From Eubacterium sp. (GTDB taxonomy: Bacteria > Bacillota > Clostridia > Lachnospirales > Lachnospiraceae), in contig JAIKXQ010000038.1 in NCBI GenBank assembly GCA_024684035.1, positions 28,299 to 92,298 of the forward strand: 64,000 nucleotides of DNA, read 5' to 3'. The translations under genes and the position numbers were made by a program. This document shows, piece by piece, positions 7,987-16,284 of the stretch (position 1 is its first letter; each line of letters starts with the position of its first letter). The notes under the pieces are model-generated. The model did no database searches and was not told the DNA's origin. It was given only the letters and a program-made list of their open reading frames with translations.

Positions 7987-8289
7987 TCAATATCCCTTGA
8001 TATCAAAATAATACTCATGTTCTTCCACCGGAAGGCTCGTGCGGTCCACGTGCTCCACGCTGATCCAGTGTCCCTTGTTAACGCCCTGAATCAAACGGTA
8101 GATCTGCTCCAGTGTCCCCTGTGCCTCCATGACGACAGAGCCGTCCGACTCATTCATGACCCAGCCGGTTATTCCCAGATTGTCTGCCACCGTTTTCGCG
8201 CGGTATCGAAAACCGACGCCCTGCACACGGCCGCTGAAAACCAGCCGCTGCCGGATAATCTTATTCTCTCCGATATTCAAAGAAGTCAC
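7987..8289 (-). CDS. acyP: Acylphosphatase
   Basis: The protein is about 100 residues long and hydrolyses acyl phosphates such as acetyl phosphate or 1,3-bisphosphoglycerate. It shows the signature GRVQGVGFRYR, with the catalytic Arg in this loop, and GWVMNESDGSVVMEAQG with the conserved Asn. The ORF start at 8289 is GTG; a TTG three codons in is also possible, being better spaced from AGAGGTG. It follows the phosphate cotransporter gene with only three bases between, so the two are co-transcribed. Confidence 0.92.
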   Translation of the reverse strand: MTSLNIGENKIIRQRLVFSGRVQGVGFRYRAKTVADNLGITGWVMNESDGSVVMEAQGTLEQIYRLIQGVNKGHWISVEHVDRTSLPVEEHEYYFDIKGY

Positions 8290-8292
8290 CTC

Positions 8293-10155
8293 TTACTTCT
8301 TTTGCTTTTTGTCTTTCTTGTCTTTTTCTTTTTTGTCCTTGGATTTCTGGTTTTTCTTCGCAGCCTTGGATTTCTTGCGCAGAGAAATCACCTCAGGAAG
8401 GACATACTTGTTCTGATATGCGTCGAACTCTTCCACAAATTCATTCTGCGTTCCGTCCTTAAGTTCATTGAGATATCCGTGGATCTCAAAGGAGGAGTTC
8501 TTAGTCTGGATGATGCAGACAGCCACGTTGGAGCAGTGATCGGACACTCTCTCCACATTGGTGATGTAATCCGTAAGAAGGATTCCAAGTTCCACGCGGC
8601 ATTCGCCGGCCTGGAGTCTGTCGATGTGTCGGTTCTTGATCTCCTTGGTAAGATCGTCGATCACCTCTTCCAGAGGCTCCACGTTTCTGGCGAGGACATC
8701 GTCATCACTCTCGAAACTATCGATGGTAAGGGAGAGGATCTCCTCCAGGGCAGCTTTGAGAACTTTGATCTCGCTCTGCGCCTTACTGGAGAACTTCAGT
8801 CCCTGCTTATTCATATCGCTGGCGAGCTGCGCCATATTGATGGCGTGGTCACCGATTCGCTCGAAGTCATTGATGCTGTGAAGCATCTCGGAAACAGCGT
8901 CGTTGTCTGCCTCCGTCATATCCTTGCTGGAAAGACGGATCAGGAAGGTATCCAGCTCATCCTCGAGATAGTCGAGCTGCTGCTCCATGGCAATGATCTT
9001 CTGCACCTCATTCTCGTCGAAATTCTCGAAGACACGGAGTGCCTTGATAAAGGACTTCTTCGCCAGATGTGCCATTGCCACCGTCTTGTCACGACACTGC
9101 TGTACTGCGAGACCGGGGGAAAGAAGAAGTCGTTCGTCCAGAAGTACGGATTTTCTCTCCTCCTCTTCTTCCTCCTCTTCCTGAACGCTGAACATTCTCT
9201 CGACCAGCACACAAAGTCTGTGGGAGAAGGGCAGAAGGATCAGGATGGTACCGATATTGAAAATTGTATGGAATACCGCGATCTGGAAAGCATTGATGTT
9301 CCGGCCGAAGATCGGCAGACTCACCGCATAGCGGGCAACCATGTAGGCAGCCAGCCAGATTATCGTTCCGAGGATCTTGATGAGTATGTGAAGCGTCGGC
9401 ACACGTTTCGCCTTCTTGCTGACACCGATACCGGAGAGGATCGCTGTCACGCAGGTTCCGATATTCGCACCCATGACAAGGGGAATCGCCATACCGAAAC
9501 TGATCTGTCCCGTGAGAGCCAGTGCCTGGAGTACACCGATGGCCGCAGCGGAAGACTGAATCACACCGGTGAAGGCTGTACCGATCAGAACACCCATGAA
9601 CGGATTGTCAAAGGCGATCAGGAAACTCTGGAACTCCGGCATATCCGCAAGCGGAGATACCGCGTCGGACATCAGCGTCATGCCGTACATAAGAACGGCA
9701 AAGCCAACCATAATCGTTCCGACGTCTTTCTTCTTCTGCTGTTTGCTTCCCATGATCAGGATCACGCCGAACATGGCAACCAGCGGCGAGAAGTTCTGAG
9801 GCTTGAGCATGGAAATCGCGAAATTCTCAGAAGAGAGTCCGTTCAGGGAAAGGATCCATGCCGTCAGTGTGGTTCCGATATCAGAACCCATGATCACATG
9901 TACGGTCTGACTGAACTCCATGATTCCGGAGTTTACGAGACCCACGAGCATAACTGTCAATGCCGAGGACGACTGAATCGCAATCGTGATTCCGGCGCCG
10001 AGTGCAAGACTCTTAAATGGATTCGATGTAAGCTTCTTGAGAACACTCTCAAGACGTCCGCCCGCCATCTTCTCCAGATAGTTTGACATGATGTTCATTC
10101 CAAAGAGAAAAAATGCCAGACCACCTATCATCGAAAACAAATTATAAATACTCAT
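8293..10155 (-). CDS. Na+/phosphate cotransporter with C-terminal PhoU domain
   Basis: The protein has about 620 residues. The first ~310 hold the repeated Na/Pi cotransporter (NptA/YjbB) membrane domain, with paired QSSSA motifs (ITIAIQSSSALTVM and FTGVIQSSAAAIGVL). Residues from about 345 form a PhoU-like helical domain, and the tail is an extremely Lys-rich stretch (KKSKAAKK...KKQKK). The ATG at 10155 has GGAGG just before it; the track's 10167 is an in-frame TTG inside that ribosome site. Family members move or export phosphate; the PhoU domain suggests control by phosphate state. Coupling to acylphosphatase, which releases phosphate, is suggestive only. Confidence 0.9.
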   Translation of the reverse strand: MSIYNLFSMIGGLAFFLFGMNIMSNYLEKMAGGRLESVLKKLTSNPFKSLALGAGITIAIQSSSALTVMLVGLVNSGIMEFSQTVHVIMGSDIGTTLTAWILSLNGLSSENFAISMLKPQNFSPLVAMFGVILIMGSKQQKKKDVGTIMVGFAVLMYGMTLMSDAVSPLADMPEFQSFLIAFDNPFMGVLIGTAFTGVIQSSAAAIGVLQALALTGQISFGMAIPLVMGANIGTCVTAILSGIGVSKKAKRVPTLHILIKILGTIIWLAAYMVARYAVSLPIFGRNINAFQIAVFHTIFNIGTILILLPFSHRLCVLVERMFSVQEEEEEEEERKSVLLDERLLLSPGLAVQQCRDKTVAMAHLAKKSFIKALRVFENFDENEVQKIIAMEQQLDYLEDELDTFLIRLSSKDMTEADNDAVSEMLHSINDFERIGDHAINMAQLASDMNKQGLKFSSKAQSEIKVLKAALEEILSLTIDSFESDDDVLARNVEPLEEVIDDLTKEIKNRHIDRLQAGECRVELGILLTDYITNVERVSDHCSNVAVCIIQTKNSSFEIHGYLNELKDGTQNEFVEEFDAYQNKYVLPEVISLRKKSKAAKKNQKSKDKKEKDKKDKKQKK

Positions 10156-10239
10156 TTTTTCCTCCAAAACGGAGGCCGCAGACGCGTCCCCCGTTTCATC
10201 AATTCTTTTGTTTAGTTGTGCGCGGTGCCCGGATCAGCA

Positions 10240-11388
10240 TCATTTGTCTTCCATTCCGTTGATCTGAACATCCAGAAGGTGCTCCTCCAGCTGAAGAGCA
10301 TGGATCTGCTCACCTATCCCGGCCGTCTGCAGATACGCGGCCGCCGCCTCATTGTCTGTCTTCAGGAATCCCTTCGTGAATGCGTCCGGAAGCATGAATT
10401 TCTTCTCGCCGGCAGCAAACTTCACCGTCAGCCGCTGTCCGTCCCGGGCTGTGATTTCACCATCCCCGAACCGGCTGTGCCGCACCGGAACTCCAGTCAG
10501 ATCCGGTTCTTTCATCGAAAGCTTCTTCTTCTCGAGATTCCGGATCTTTGTCCTGCAGCTGCGAAGCTGCATCTTCAAAAGCGCCTCCTCACGGTCTTTG
10601 GCCTCGTCCGCAGCAGATTTCTTACGTCTGCGCTTCTTCGGAGCCGCAGTTCTCTCATCGTAGAGCTCATAGTTGTGCGCACAATAGATGATATCGAAGG
10701 CGAGGATATGATTCTCACTGTCTACTTCCGTGACGGAACTATCGTCCGTCTCGTCCGCTTCCTCCTCCAGGCGGGCATCCACCTTCTTCAGCAGATCCTC
10801 CTGTTGAATCAGCTCCGTCGTCAGCTGATCACACATCCTGTAATAATTCGGAATACTGAGAAGTTCATTCTCGATGATCGGCTCCTCAAATCCCACATAT
10901 TCGGCAAAAGCCTTGGCCTCGTCCTCCCGAAACAGATAGTTATCCTCGGGATCCACAAAGCTCAGATAAAGAATAGCCGCGGTGATGTTCTGATGATATT
11001 TCCATTTCTCCGCGTCCACACTGCGAAGAAGATCATTCATCGTCCGGACAAAGACCTCCGCCTTTGTCTGCCTGACAGCATAATCCGATTCATCCGGAGC
11101 GAGCAGCGCGCGAAAAGCCTCTCTGACAGCGTCCTCGATCTCGGGGCCTTTGCTGCAGAGAAACGCAACTCCCTGGATCGGCTGGAAAGAAGCATCACTG
11201 ATCAGATTCTCCTCTCCCTCCATGGCTCTCTTGAACATCTCACCGAAATGCTCCGCATTCTGATCCCAGTATTTCTGAAAATTACTGATTACAGACCACT
11301 TGGCGATTTCATGTCTCTCTGTGTTATTCAGTGCTTCGTATCTCTCTGAATAATTATCGAATATCTTCTGCAGGCGATCGTTATCCAT
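10240..11388 (-). CDS. Unknown protein with C-terminal Tudor-like FGxG module
   Basis: This is a 382-residue cytoplasmic protein. Residues 1-215 are mixed helical without a recognised motif, a Lys/Arg-rich patch (APKKRRRKKSAADEAKDREE) leads into a predicted coiled coil, and residues around 305-350 read VRHSRFGDGEITARDGQRLTVKF, matching the H-x-x-FGxGxV pattern of the small Tudor-like beta barrel at the C terminus of UvrD-type helicases and similar proteins. No catalytic motif is seen. The gene sits 84 bases upstream of the phosphate-transporter gene on the same strand. A nucleic-acid-associated or scaffolding role is a guess. Confidence 0.7.
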   Translation of the reverse strand: MDNDRLQKIFDNYSERYEALNNTERHEIAKWSVISNFQKYWDQNAEHFGEMFKRAMEGEENLISDASFQPIQGVAFLCSKGPEIEDAVREAFRALLAPDESDYAVRQTKAEVFVRTMNDLLRSVDAEKWKYHQNITAAILYLSFVDPEDNYLFREDEAKAFAEYVGFEEPIIENELLSIPNYYRMCDQLTTELIQQEDLLKKVDARLEEEADETDDSSVTEVDSENHILAFDIIYCAHNYELYDERTAAPKKRRRKKSAADEAKDREEALLKMQLRSCRTKIRNLEKKKLSMKEPDLTGVPVRHSRFGDGEITARDGQRLTVKFAAGEKKFMLPDAFTKGFLKTDNEAAAAYLQTAGIGEQIHALQLEEHLLDVQINGMEDK

Positions 11389-11650
11389 ACAAGCCTCCCG
11401 TTCTGTAAACCTTTCCTGTGCCGTCCTACAGCTGTTCTGTCCGCATCCTTCTTAACCATCACCCACCCGGTGAGTGATACGATCTGCCGGAAGAAAAAGC
11501 ATCTGCCACAAAAATTGTCACACTGGTTCAACCTATACCGAAAACCGTCACTATCCCTCTCAGTTTCAATTCTATAACCCACGGCCCATGACGTCAAGAA
11601 TTTATACCTGCAGCTTGTCGCCCAACCAACTTCCCCCTGTGAGCGCCGCA
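11389..11650. other. Intergenic stretch without a recognised gene
   Basis: This lies between the trp transporter unit and the unknown gene at 10240. It should hold the promoter of the latter (minus). The overlapping short frames have no ribosome site or recognisable product. The family I hairpin at 11651-11696 closes the gap. Confidence 0.5.
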
Positions 11651-11696
11651 GAGCGTTTTGTCTCATAGAGAATGCGAAGCAATTTCCTATGAGACA
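11651..11696. repeat. Family I hairpin repeat, copy 3
   Basis: GAGCGTTTTGTCTCATAG precedes AGAATGCGAAGCA and TTTCCTATGAGACA, giving a 9-10 bp stem. It directly abuts the terminator of the trp ATPase gene. Confidence 0.85.
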
Positions 11697-11697
11697 A

Positions 11698-11724
11698 AGA
11701 AGAGGAGCCATAGGCTCCCCCTCA
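11698..11724 (-). terminator. Terminator of trpXYZ unit
   Basis: GAGGGGGAGCC-TAT-GGCTCCTCTTCTTTG on the minus strand begins at the stop codon of the ATPase gene; the T tract runs into the family I repeat. Confidence 0.75.
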
Positions 11725-12537
11725 TCTCTCGGTTTCTGTTGAAAGCAGAATCCGGTCATTATTAAATTTTTCACCCGCGTTATCCGCGAATTTCCGGAGA
11801 AGATCATCCACCGTCATATGGGACCTCTCTTCTCCGCTGACATCGAAAACAATTCTTCCCGCGTCCATCATCAGCGTGCGGTTGCCAAGCTCAAGAGCCT
11901 GGTTCATATTGTGAGTGACCATCAGGCAGGTAATATTTCTTTCCTTTACAATCTGCTTTGTCAGCTCCAGCACCTTGGACGCTGTGGCCGGATCCAGAGC
12001 CGCCGTGTGCTCATCCAGAAGAAGCACCTTCGGTGTCACCATGGTTGCCATCAAAAGGGTCAGTGCCTGCCTCTGTCCTCCGGACAACAGCCCGACAGGA
12101 TTTTTCATCCGGTCTTCCAGCCCCATATCCAGCAGGGAGAGCTGCTCTCTGAAATACTTTCTCTCACGATTGCTGATCATGCTGAACACACCTTTTCTGT
12201 GGTTCGAAGCCCGCAGAAAAGCGATGGCCAGATTTTCCTCAATGGTCATGTGCGGAGCCGTTCCCATGAGCGGATCCTGAAAGAGCCGTCCGATGAATAC
12301 GCTTCTCTTGTGCTCCTCCATAAAGGTGATCTCCCGGCCGTCGAGAATCACGTTTCCCGCATCCGGAAAAAAGCTTCCCGCGATTGCATTAAACATGGTG
12401 GATTTTCCGGCTCCGTTGGAGCCTACCACCGTCGCGAAATCTCCATCGTTCATCCGGAGATTCAAATCTGTGAGCGCCTTTTTTTCATTTACCGTTCCGG
12501 CGTTGAATGTTTTTGCAATATGAATCAGTTCAAGCAT
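11722..12537 (-). CDS. trpZ: Tryptophan ABC transporter ATP-binding protein
   Basis: The protein has 271 residues from the ATG at 12537; the track start at 12663 lies inside the permease gene and is rejected. Walker A is GSNGAGKST, the signature is LLSGGQRQALTL and Walker B is VLLLDEH. It overlaps the permease stop by eight bases, showing tight coupling. It energises import by the TrpXY partners. The T-box upstream supports tryptophan as substrate; from the protein alone it would be a generic amino-acid or solute importer ATPase. Confidence 0.88.
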   Translation of the reverse strand: MLELIHIAKTFNAGTVNEKKALTDLNLRMNDGDFATVVGSNGAGKSTMFNAIAGSFFPDAGNVILDGREITFMEEHKRSVFIGRLFQDPLMGTAPHMTIEENLAIAFLRASNHRKGVFSMISNRERKYFREQLSLLDMGLEDRMKNPVGLLSGGQRQALTLLMATMVTPKVLLLDEHTAALDPATASKVLELTKQIVKERNITCLMVTHNMNQALELGNRTLMMDAGRIVFDVSGEERSHMTVDDLLRKFADNAGEKFNNDRILLSTETER

Positions 12538-13501
12538 CTGCGGATCCTCCTTTTCCCATAATACCCGCCGCAGATCCCATGCTCTGCTGAAGCTGTCTGT
12601 GCTTGCGGAGTTTGAGAGCAACCAGCTGGCGGATTCTGGGAATCGTGAGGGCCAGGGCAACAATGGCCGCAGACACCAGTTTGAAAGCCTCTGTAGGAAT
12701 ATTCAGTCTGAGAGCCATGGACATGATCAGACGATAAAGAATCGAACCGATCACGACGCCGAAAATCCTCAGAAGCATACTTCCTTTCCGGAAAAAGACA
12801 TCTCCGATGACCAGCGAAGCCAGAGCGATGGTTACCATACCGGTTCCAAGGTTGATATCACTGGTTCCGTTAATCTGTCCAACCAGGGCTCCCGCCATTC
12901 CGGTCAGCGCATTGGAAAAAACAAGTCCACAGACAATCATCACTGCAGGATTGATGGATGAGGCTCTCACCATGGCCGGGCTGTCGCCGGTGGCACGGAT
13001 GGAGAGTCCAAGTCTTGTTCCAAGGAAGAGATGAATCCCTATACATACGAAGAAAAGAATCAGTGCCAGGAGGATCAGATTGCTCCACTGTTTCCAGACG
13101 CGGCCCTCCGACAGGGAGGCAAACATATCGAAGATCGTATCCGAACCGAAGATCGAGACATTGGAAGAGAAGCCCATCACCGCCAGATTGACAGTATAGA
13201 GTCCCGTATTCACGATAATTCCGGCGAGGATACTCTCGACGCCCAGTTTGGTCTGCAGGAATGCGGTGACAAAACCGGAGAGCATTCCGGCGGCCATTCC
13301 GAGAACAACAGCCAGAACCGGATGCCCAGAGATGGTGACCATAGCCCCCACCGCGCAGCCAAGGGTATAACAGCCGTCTGTGGAAAGATCACAGATATTC
13401 AATATGCTGAAACTGATAAACAATGACAGCGCAACCAGCGAATAAATGAGTCCAAGCTCAAGCGCCGTCTGTATGATCCCGATGGATAAAAAACCTGACA
13501 A
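12530..13501 (-). CDS. trpY: Tryptophan ABC transporter permease
   Basis: This 323-residue integral membrane protein has about eight to nine hydrophobic segments. It resembles the branched-chain/sugar-type permease family in the form that pairs with TrpX-like binding proteins (SILNICDLSTDGCYTLGCAVGA near the N terminus, MVRASSINPAVMIVCG in the middle). It lies between the binding protein (34 bases upstream) and the overlapping ATPase. A single permease gene implies a homodimer in the membrane. The C-terminal tail is basic. Confidence 0.87.
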   Translation of the reverse strand: MSGFLSIGIIQTALELGLIYSLVALSLFISFSILNICDLSTDGCYTLGCAVGAMVTISGHPVLAVVLGMAAGMLSGFVTAFLQTKLGVESILAGIIVNTGLYTVNLAVMGFSSNVSIFGSDTIFDMFASLSEGRVWKQWSNLILLALILFFVCIGIHLFLGTRLGLSIRATGDSPAMVRASSINPAVMIVCGLVFSNALTGMAGALVGQINGTSDINLGTGMVTIALASLVIGDVFFRKGSMLLRIFGVVIGSILYRLIMSMALRLNIPTEAFKLVSAAIVALALTIPRIRQLVALKLRKHRQLQQSMGSAAGIMGKGGSADA

Positions 13502-13535
13502 ATCCTATGTCCTCCTGATACATCATTCTTACTTT

Positions 13536-14633
13536 TTATTTCTCAAAACTCTTATCTGTTTTGATCGCACTTACCTCTGTACAGTAAGGCATAAATGCCT
13601 CCTGAATTTTTGTCATGTCCAGGCCCAGCTCTGTCACTACGTCAGTATTAACCTTTGCAATACCATTGTCGAAAGTCTTAACCGGTGTTGTGGCCGGATC
13701 TGCTCCGTTCACAAGAATGTCTGCAGCCATATCCGCAGTCTCTTTTCCGAGGTTTGCGTAGTCAACACCGTATCCGCAGAATGCTCCGTTCAGAGCGAAG
13801 GAGTCAGCGCCTGCGTAATGCTTGATTCCTGCCTTGATGAAGGACTTGTAGATCGCAAGCTCTGCTGTCATAACCGTGTTGTCTGTAGGTGTAAATACCA
13901 CATCGACCCCCTCTGCGATCATTGCATTTGCTGCATCTGTGATACCTGTTGTGTCTGTACCGGTCTTCTCGATATATTTCACACCCTTCTTGTCCAGATA
14001 TGCCTTTGCATCCTTGATGGCCTGCTCGGAAGCATCCTCACTGTTGGAATACAGAAGGCCGACATAATCGGTGTCCGGATCCTCTGCAAAAATCAGATCC
14101 ATGATCGCGTCTGTATTCAGCACGTCAGAAGTACCTGTGATATTTGCCCCCGGTGCGTCCATGGCTTTGACAAGCTGTGCGCCTACCGGATCGGAGCATG
14201 CAGCGAACACAATCGGAATCGGATCGTTCTTTGTGGCTGTCTGCATGATCTGCGCTGTCGGTGTCGCGATCGGAATGATCAGATCCACCTTGTCGCTGAT
14301 CAGCTGGGAAGCGATCTGCTGAAGAACGGTTCCGTCCGCCTGTCCGTTAAACGTGTAATCCTCATAGTCGAAGACAACACCGAGTTCTTTTGCCTTTGCG
14401 TCCAGCTCCTTCTCGATGTTCTGCTCAATCTGATTCAGAGAAGCATCGTCTACGAGCTGTACGATACCAACCTTGTATACCTTTCCTTCCTCTACGGAAG
14501 CGGCTGCGGAAGAAGCTTTGCTCTCCTCCTTGCCGGATGCAGACGAACTGCCGGTTGATCCACAGGCCGCCAGAGCGATTGTCATAGTTCCTGCCAGAAT
14601 TGCTGCTGCGATTTTCTTTGCTGTTTTTCTCAT
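13536..14633 (-). CDS. trpX: Tryptophan ABC transporter substrate-binding lipoprotein
   Basis: The protein has 365 residues from the ATG at 14633. The track's start at 14768 lies within the T-box leader and is rejected. The lipoprotein signal MRKTAKKIAAAILAGTM ends at LAAC, followed by a Ser-rich linker. The body is the DUF534-like ABC substrate-binding family (KVYKVGIVQLVDDASLNQI, then IPIVFAACSDPVGAQLV and DVVFTPTDNTV). Homologues controlled by T-boxes have been predicted to bind tryptophan, and the specifier codon here is TGG. Confidence 0.9.
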   Translation of the reverse strand: MRKTAKKIAAAILAGTMTIALAACGSTGSSSASGKEESKASSAAASVEEGKVYKVGIVQLVDDASLNQIEQNIEKELDAKAKELGVVFDYEDYTFNGQADGTVLQQIASQLISDKVDLIIPIATPTAQIMQTATKNDPIPIVFAACSDPVGAQLVKAMDAPGANITGTSDVLNTDAIMDLIFAEDPDTDYVGLLYSNSEDASEQAIKDAKAYLDKKGVKYIEKTGTDTTGITDAANAMIAEGVDVVFTPTDNTVMTAELAIYKSFIKAGIKHYAGADSFALNGAFCGYGVDYANLGKETADMAADILVNGADPATTPVKTFDNGIAKVNTDVVTELGLDMTKIQEAFMPYCTEVSAIKTDKSFEK

Positions 14634-14706
14634 AATTACCTTCTTTCTCAGGTGCCCCTTACCTGTCGTAAAAATAGTCTGTGCGCAGTCAGCGGTTTCC
14701 AGGCAT

Positions 14707-14945
14707 AAAAAAAAGCCTTTCCCCCATGGAACATGGGACAAAAGCCAAACTTCTGCGATACCACCCAAATTGACGTCTGCGACGCCCGCTCACTTACACA
14801 CCATCATGCGTACCCGATTGATAACGGATGGGTTCCCGTCGACATCTACTGAGCGAATGATATCCGCCGTTCAAGCCGCCCTCAGAAGTCCATTCATCAA
14901 AGACCTGTCTGCTGCAATCCCATCACCTGCAACTCTCTTAGAGAC
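14707..14945 (-). promoter_or_regulatory. T-box leader, tryptophan specifier, upstream of trpXYZ
   Basis: On the minus strand the leader runs from CTCTAAGAGAGTTGCAGGTG through GAATGGACTTCTGAGGGC (specifier TGG at 14890-14892, followed by the usual AC..CTGAG context) to the conserved T-box TTTGGGTGGTATCGCAG (14753-14769). It ends in a terminator GGCTTTTGTCCCATG-TTC-CATGGGGGAAAGGCTTTTTTTT (14707-14748). Uncharged tRNA-Trp pairing with the specifier and T-box would prevent termination and switch on tryptophan import. This leader is the main reason for calling the downstream genes a tryptophan transporter. Confidence 0.92.
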
Positions 14946-14987
14946 AGTGAATCAATGACTACTACTCTTCCTCAAAGGTTTATACTG

Positions 14988-15016
14988 ATTATAATAAAAC
15001 GGCCTGCGGATGTCAA
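14988..15016 (-). promoter_or_regulatory. Sigma-A promoter of trpXYZ
   Basis: On the minus strand a perfect TTGACA (15011-15016) and TATAAT (14988-14993) are separated by 17 bases. The -35 hexamer lies in the loop and the spacer covers one stem arm of the terminator hairpin of the upstream punA gene. Confidence 0.85.
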
Positions 15017-15030
15017 CATCGCAGGCCGCT
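14994..15030 (-). terminator. Terminator of purine nucleoside phosphorylase gene
   Basis: GCGGCCTGCG-ATGTTGACATC-CGCAGGCCG followed by TTTTATT on the minus strand, about 40 bases past the stop. It overlaps the trp promoter. Confidence 0.85.
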
Positions 15031-15068
15031 TTCTTTTGAGTTTTTTGTCGTTTTTCCTGCCTTTCGGC

Positions 15069-15890
15069 TTACATTTTGCGGACAGCTTCCAGAAGGAGCT
15101 TTCTGAATTGCGGTGCCGCCTCATCGGCAGCCGCTGCCACTTCCTCATGGGACAGTTTCTTATGAGAGAGTCCCGCTGCCGCATTGGTGATACAGGAAAT
15201 CCCACAGACACGGAAGCCGCAGTGCACCGCCGCAATCGTCTCCACAGCCGTACTCATGCCGACCGCACAGCCCCCCAGCTCGCGGAACATCCGCACCTCC
15301 GCCGGTGTCTCATACTGAGGTCCGGGATTCTGAAGATAAACGCCTTCCCGAAGAGTGAACCCGCACTCTGCAGCGCTCTCCCGGATCAGCATGGACAATT
15401 CTTCGTCGTAAGCCGCACTCATATCCGGAAACCGGGTGCCAAGACTCGCCGGATTCGCTCCGCGAAGAGGAGATGGCACAAAGGTGGAAATCTGATCGGT
15501 GATCAGCATCAGATCCCCCGGCCGGTATTCTTCTCTGAGTCCTCCGGCCGCATTGGTGAGCACAAGAATGTCAGCTCCCATCTGCCGCATCAGACGAACC
15601 GGAAGAACCACTTCTTCCGGAGAATAGCCCTCGTAGAGATGTACACGCCCCTGCATGACCACAAGGGGTGTCTCCCCTGCATAGCCGAATACAAAGCGTC
15701 CCTCATGTCCGGCCACTGTGGATACCGGAAAGCCCGGGATATCTCTGTATTCAATCACGGCTTTCTGATCAATCTCTTCCACAAAATCTCCGAGTCCGGA
15801 GCCGAGCACGATCGCAACCCTCGGCCGGAACGGAATCCTGTCTTCCACCGCCTTCCGGCAATTTTCAAGTTTCACTTCTGTGTCTGTCAT
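15069..15890 (-). CDS. punA: Purine nucleoside phosphorylase (trimeric class)
   Basis: This 273-residue enzyme cleaves guanosine, inosine and deoxy forms with phosphate to base and (deoxy)ribose-1-phosphate for purine salvage. The motif VAIVLGSGLGDFVEEI (about 26-41) is the phosphate-binding start of the PNP/MTAP family. LVVMQGRVHLYEGYSPEEV, ADILVLTNAAGGL (the Asn expected for base binding sits further on) and FRELGGCAVGMSTAVE fit the trimeric class. It stands alone between a structured repeat region and the trp unit. Confidence 0.93.
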   Translation of the reverse strand: MTDTEVKLENCRKAVEDRIPFRPRVAIVLGSGLGDFVEEIDQKAVIEYRDIPGFPVSTVAGHEGRFVFGYAGETPLVVMQGRVHLYEGYSPEEVVLPVRLMRQMGADILVLTNAAGGLREEYRPGDLMLITDQISTFVPSPLRGANPASLGTRFPDMSAAYDEELSMLIRESAAECGFTLREGVYLQNPGPQYETPAEVRMFRELGGCAVGMSTAVETIAAVHCGFRVCGISCITNAAAGLSHKKLSHEEVAAAADEAAPQFRKLLLEAVRKM

Positions 15891-15955
15891 TCTCTGCCTC
15901 CTCTTGTTATTAAGAATCTGAGTGTATCGCCTTTACTCGTCGCGCGAACCAATAC

Positions 15956-16009
15956 GCGGAAGGGGACAAAGTCATACAGCGCGAACGATAGGATGCGAAG
16001 GTTCGAACA
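15956..16009. repeat. Family II element, solitary arm fragment
   Basis: GCGGAAGGGGACAAAGTCATACAGCGCGAACGATAG matches the right arm of copies C and D in reverse orientation but has no partner arm. It looks like the remnant of another copy beside copy B. Confidence 0.65.
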
Positions 16010-16017
16010 ATTAGTTC

Positions 16018-16230
16018 GCGTAAGTTCCAGAGCATACGCGTTCACGCGTCGCTCTCGTCCTCAGCGCTCCGCCGCTTATTCAGGTGCTCCGCCAAAACTC
16101 GCGCACTTTGCATTAATGCCCTTCGGGCGATGTACAAAGTGCGCTCAAACATGTCTCCCGCACCTGTGCTATGCTCGCGCTTCGGTCTCCGCTTCCAAGC
16201 GTTCGCGCCGCATGACTCTGGTACTTACGC
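16018..16230. repeat. Family II MITE-like element, copy B
   Basis: The left end GCGTAAGTTCCAGAGCAT and the reverse complement of the right end, GCGTAAGTACCAGAGTCAT, are near-perfect terminal inverted repeats. The interior has ACGCGTCGCTCTCGTCCTC, CAGCGCTCCGCCGC, a central hairpin CGCGCACTTTG...GCCCTTCGGGC...CAAAGTGCGC and CTATGCTCGCGCTTC. It lies downstream of rimI. There is no coding frame. Confidence 0.85.
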
Positions 16231-16284
16231 TGGTTATGCATCCCCCCAAGAGAGATCAAAAGATAAAGTTGAAAGATCCGGCAC

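Noticed and set aside
8017-10086. 689-residue plus-strand ORF
   Set aside because: It is antisense to the phosphate-cotransporter gene, has no ribosome site or recognisable domain, and is a shadow of the minus-strand reading frame.
14634-14768. N-terminal extension of TrpX in the track
   Set aside because: It translates the T-box terminator and antiterminator; the lipoprotein start is at 14633.
16000-16030. GGTTCGAAC as a tRNA T-arm
   Set aside because: No acceptor stem, anticodon arm or CCA-side pairing around it; it belongs to the family II repeat fragment.
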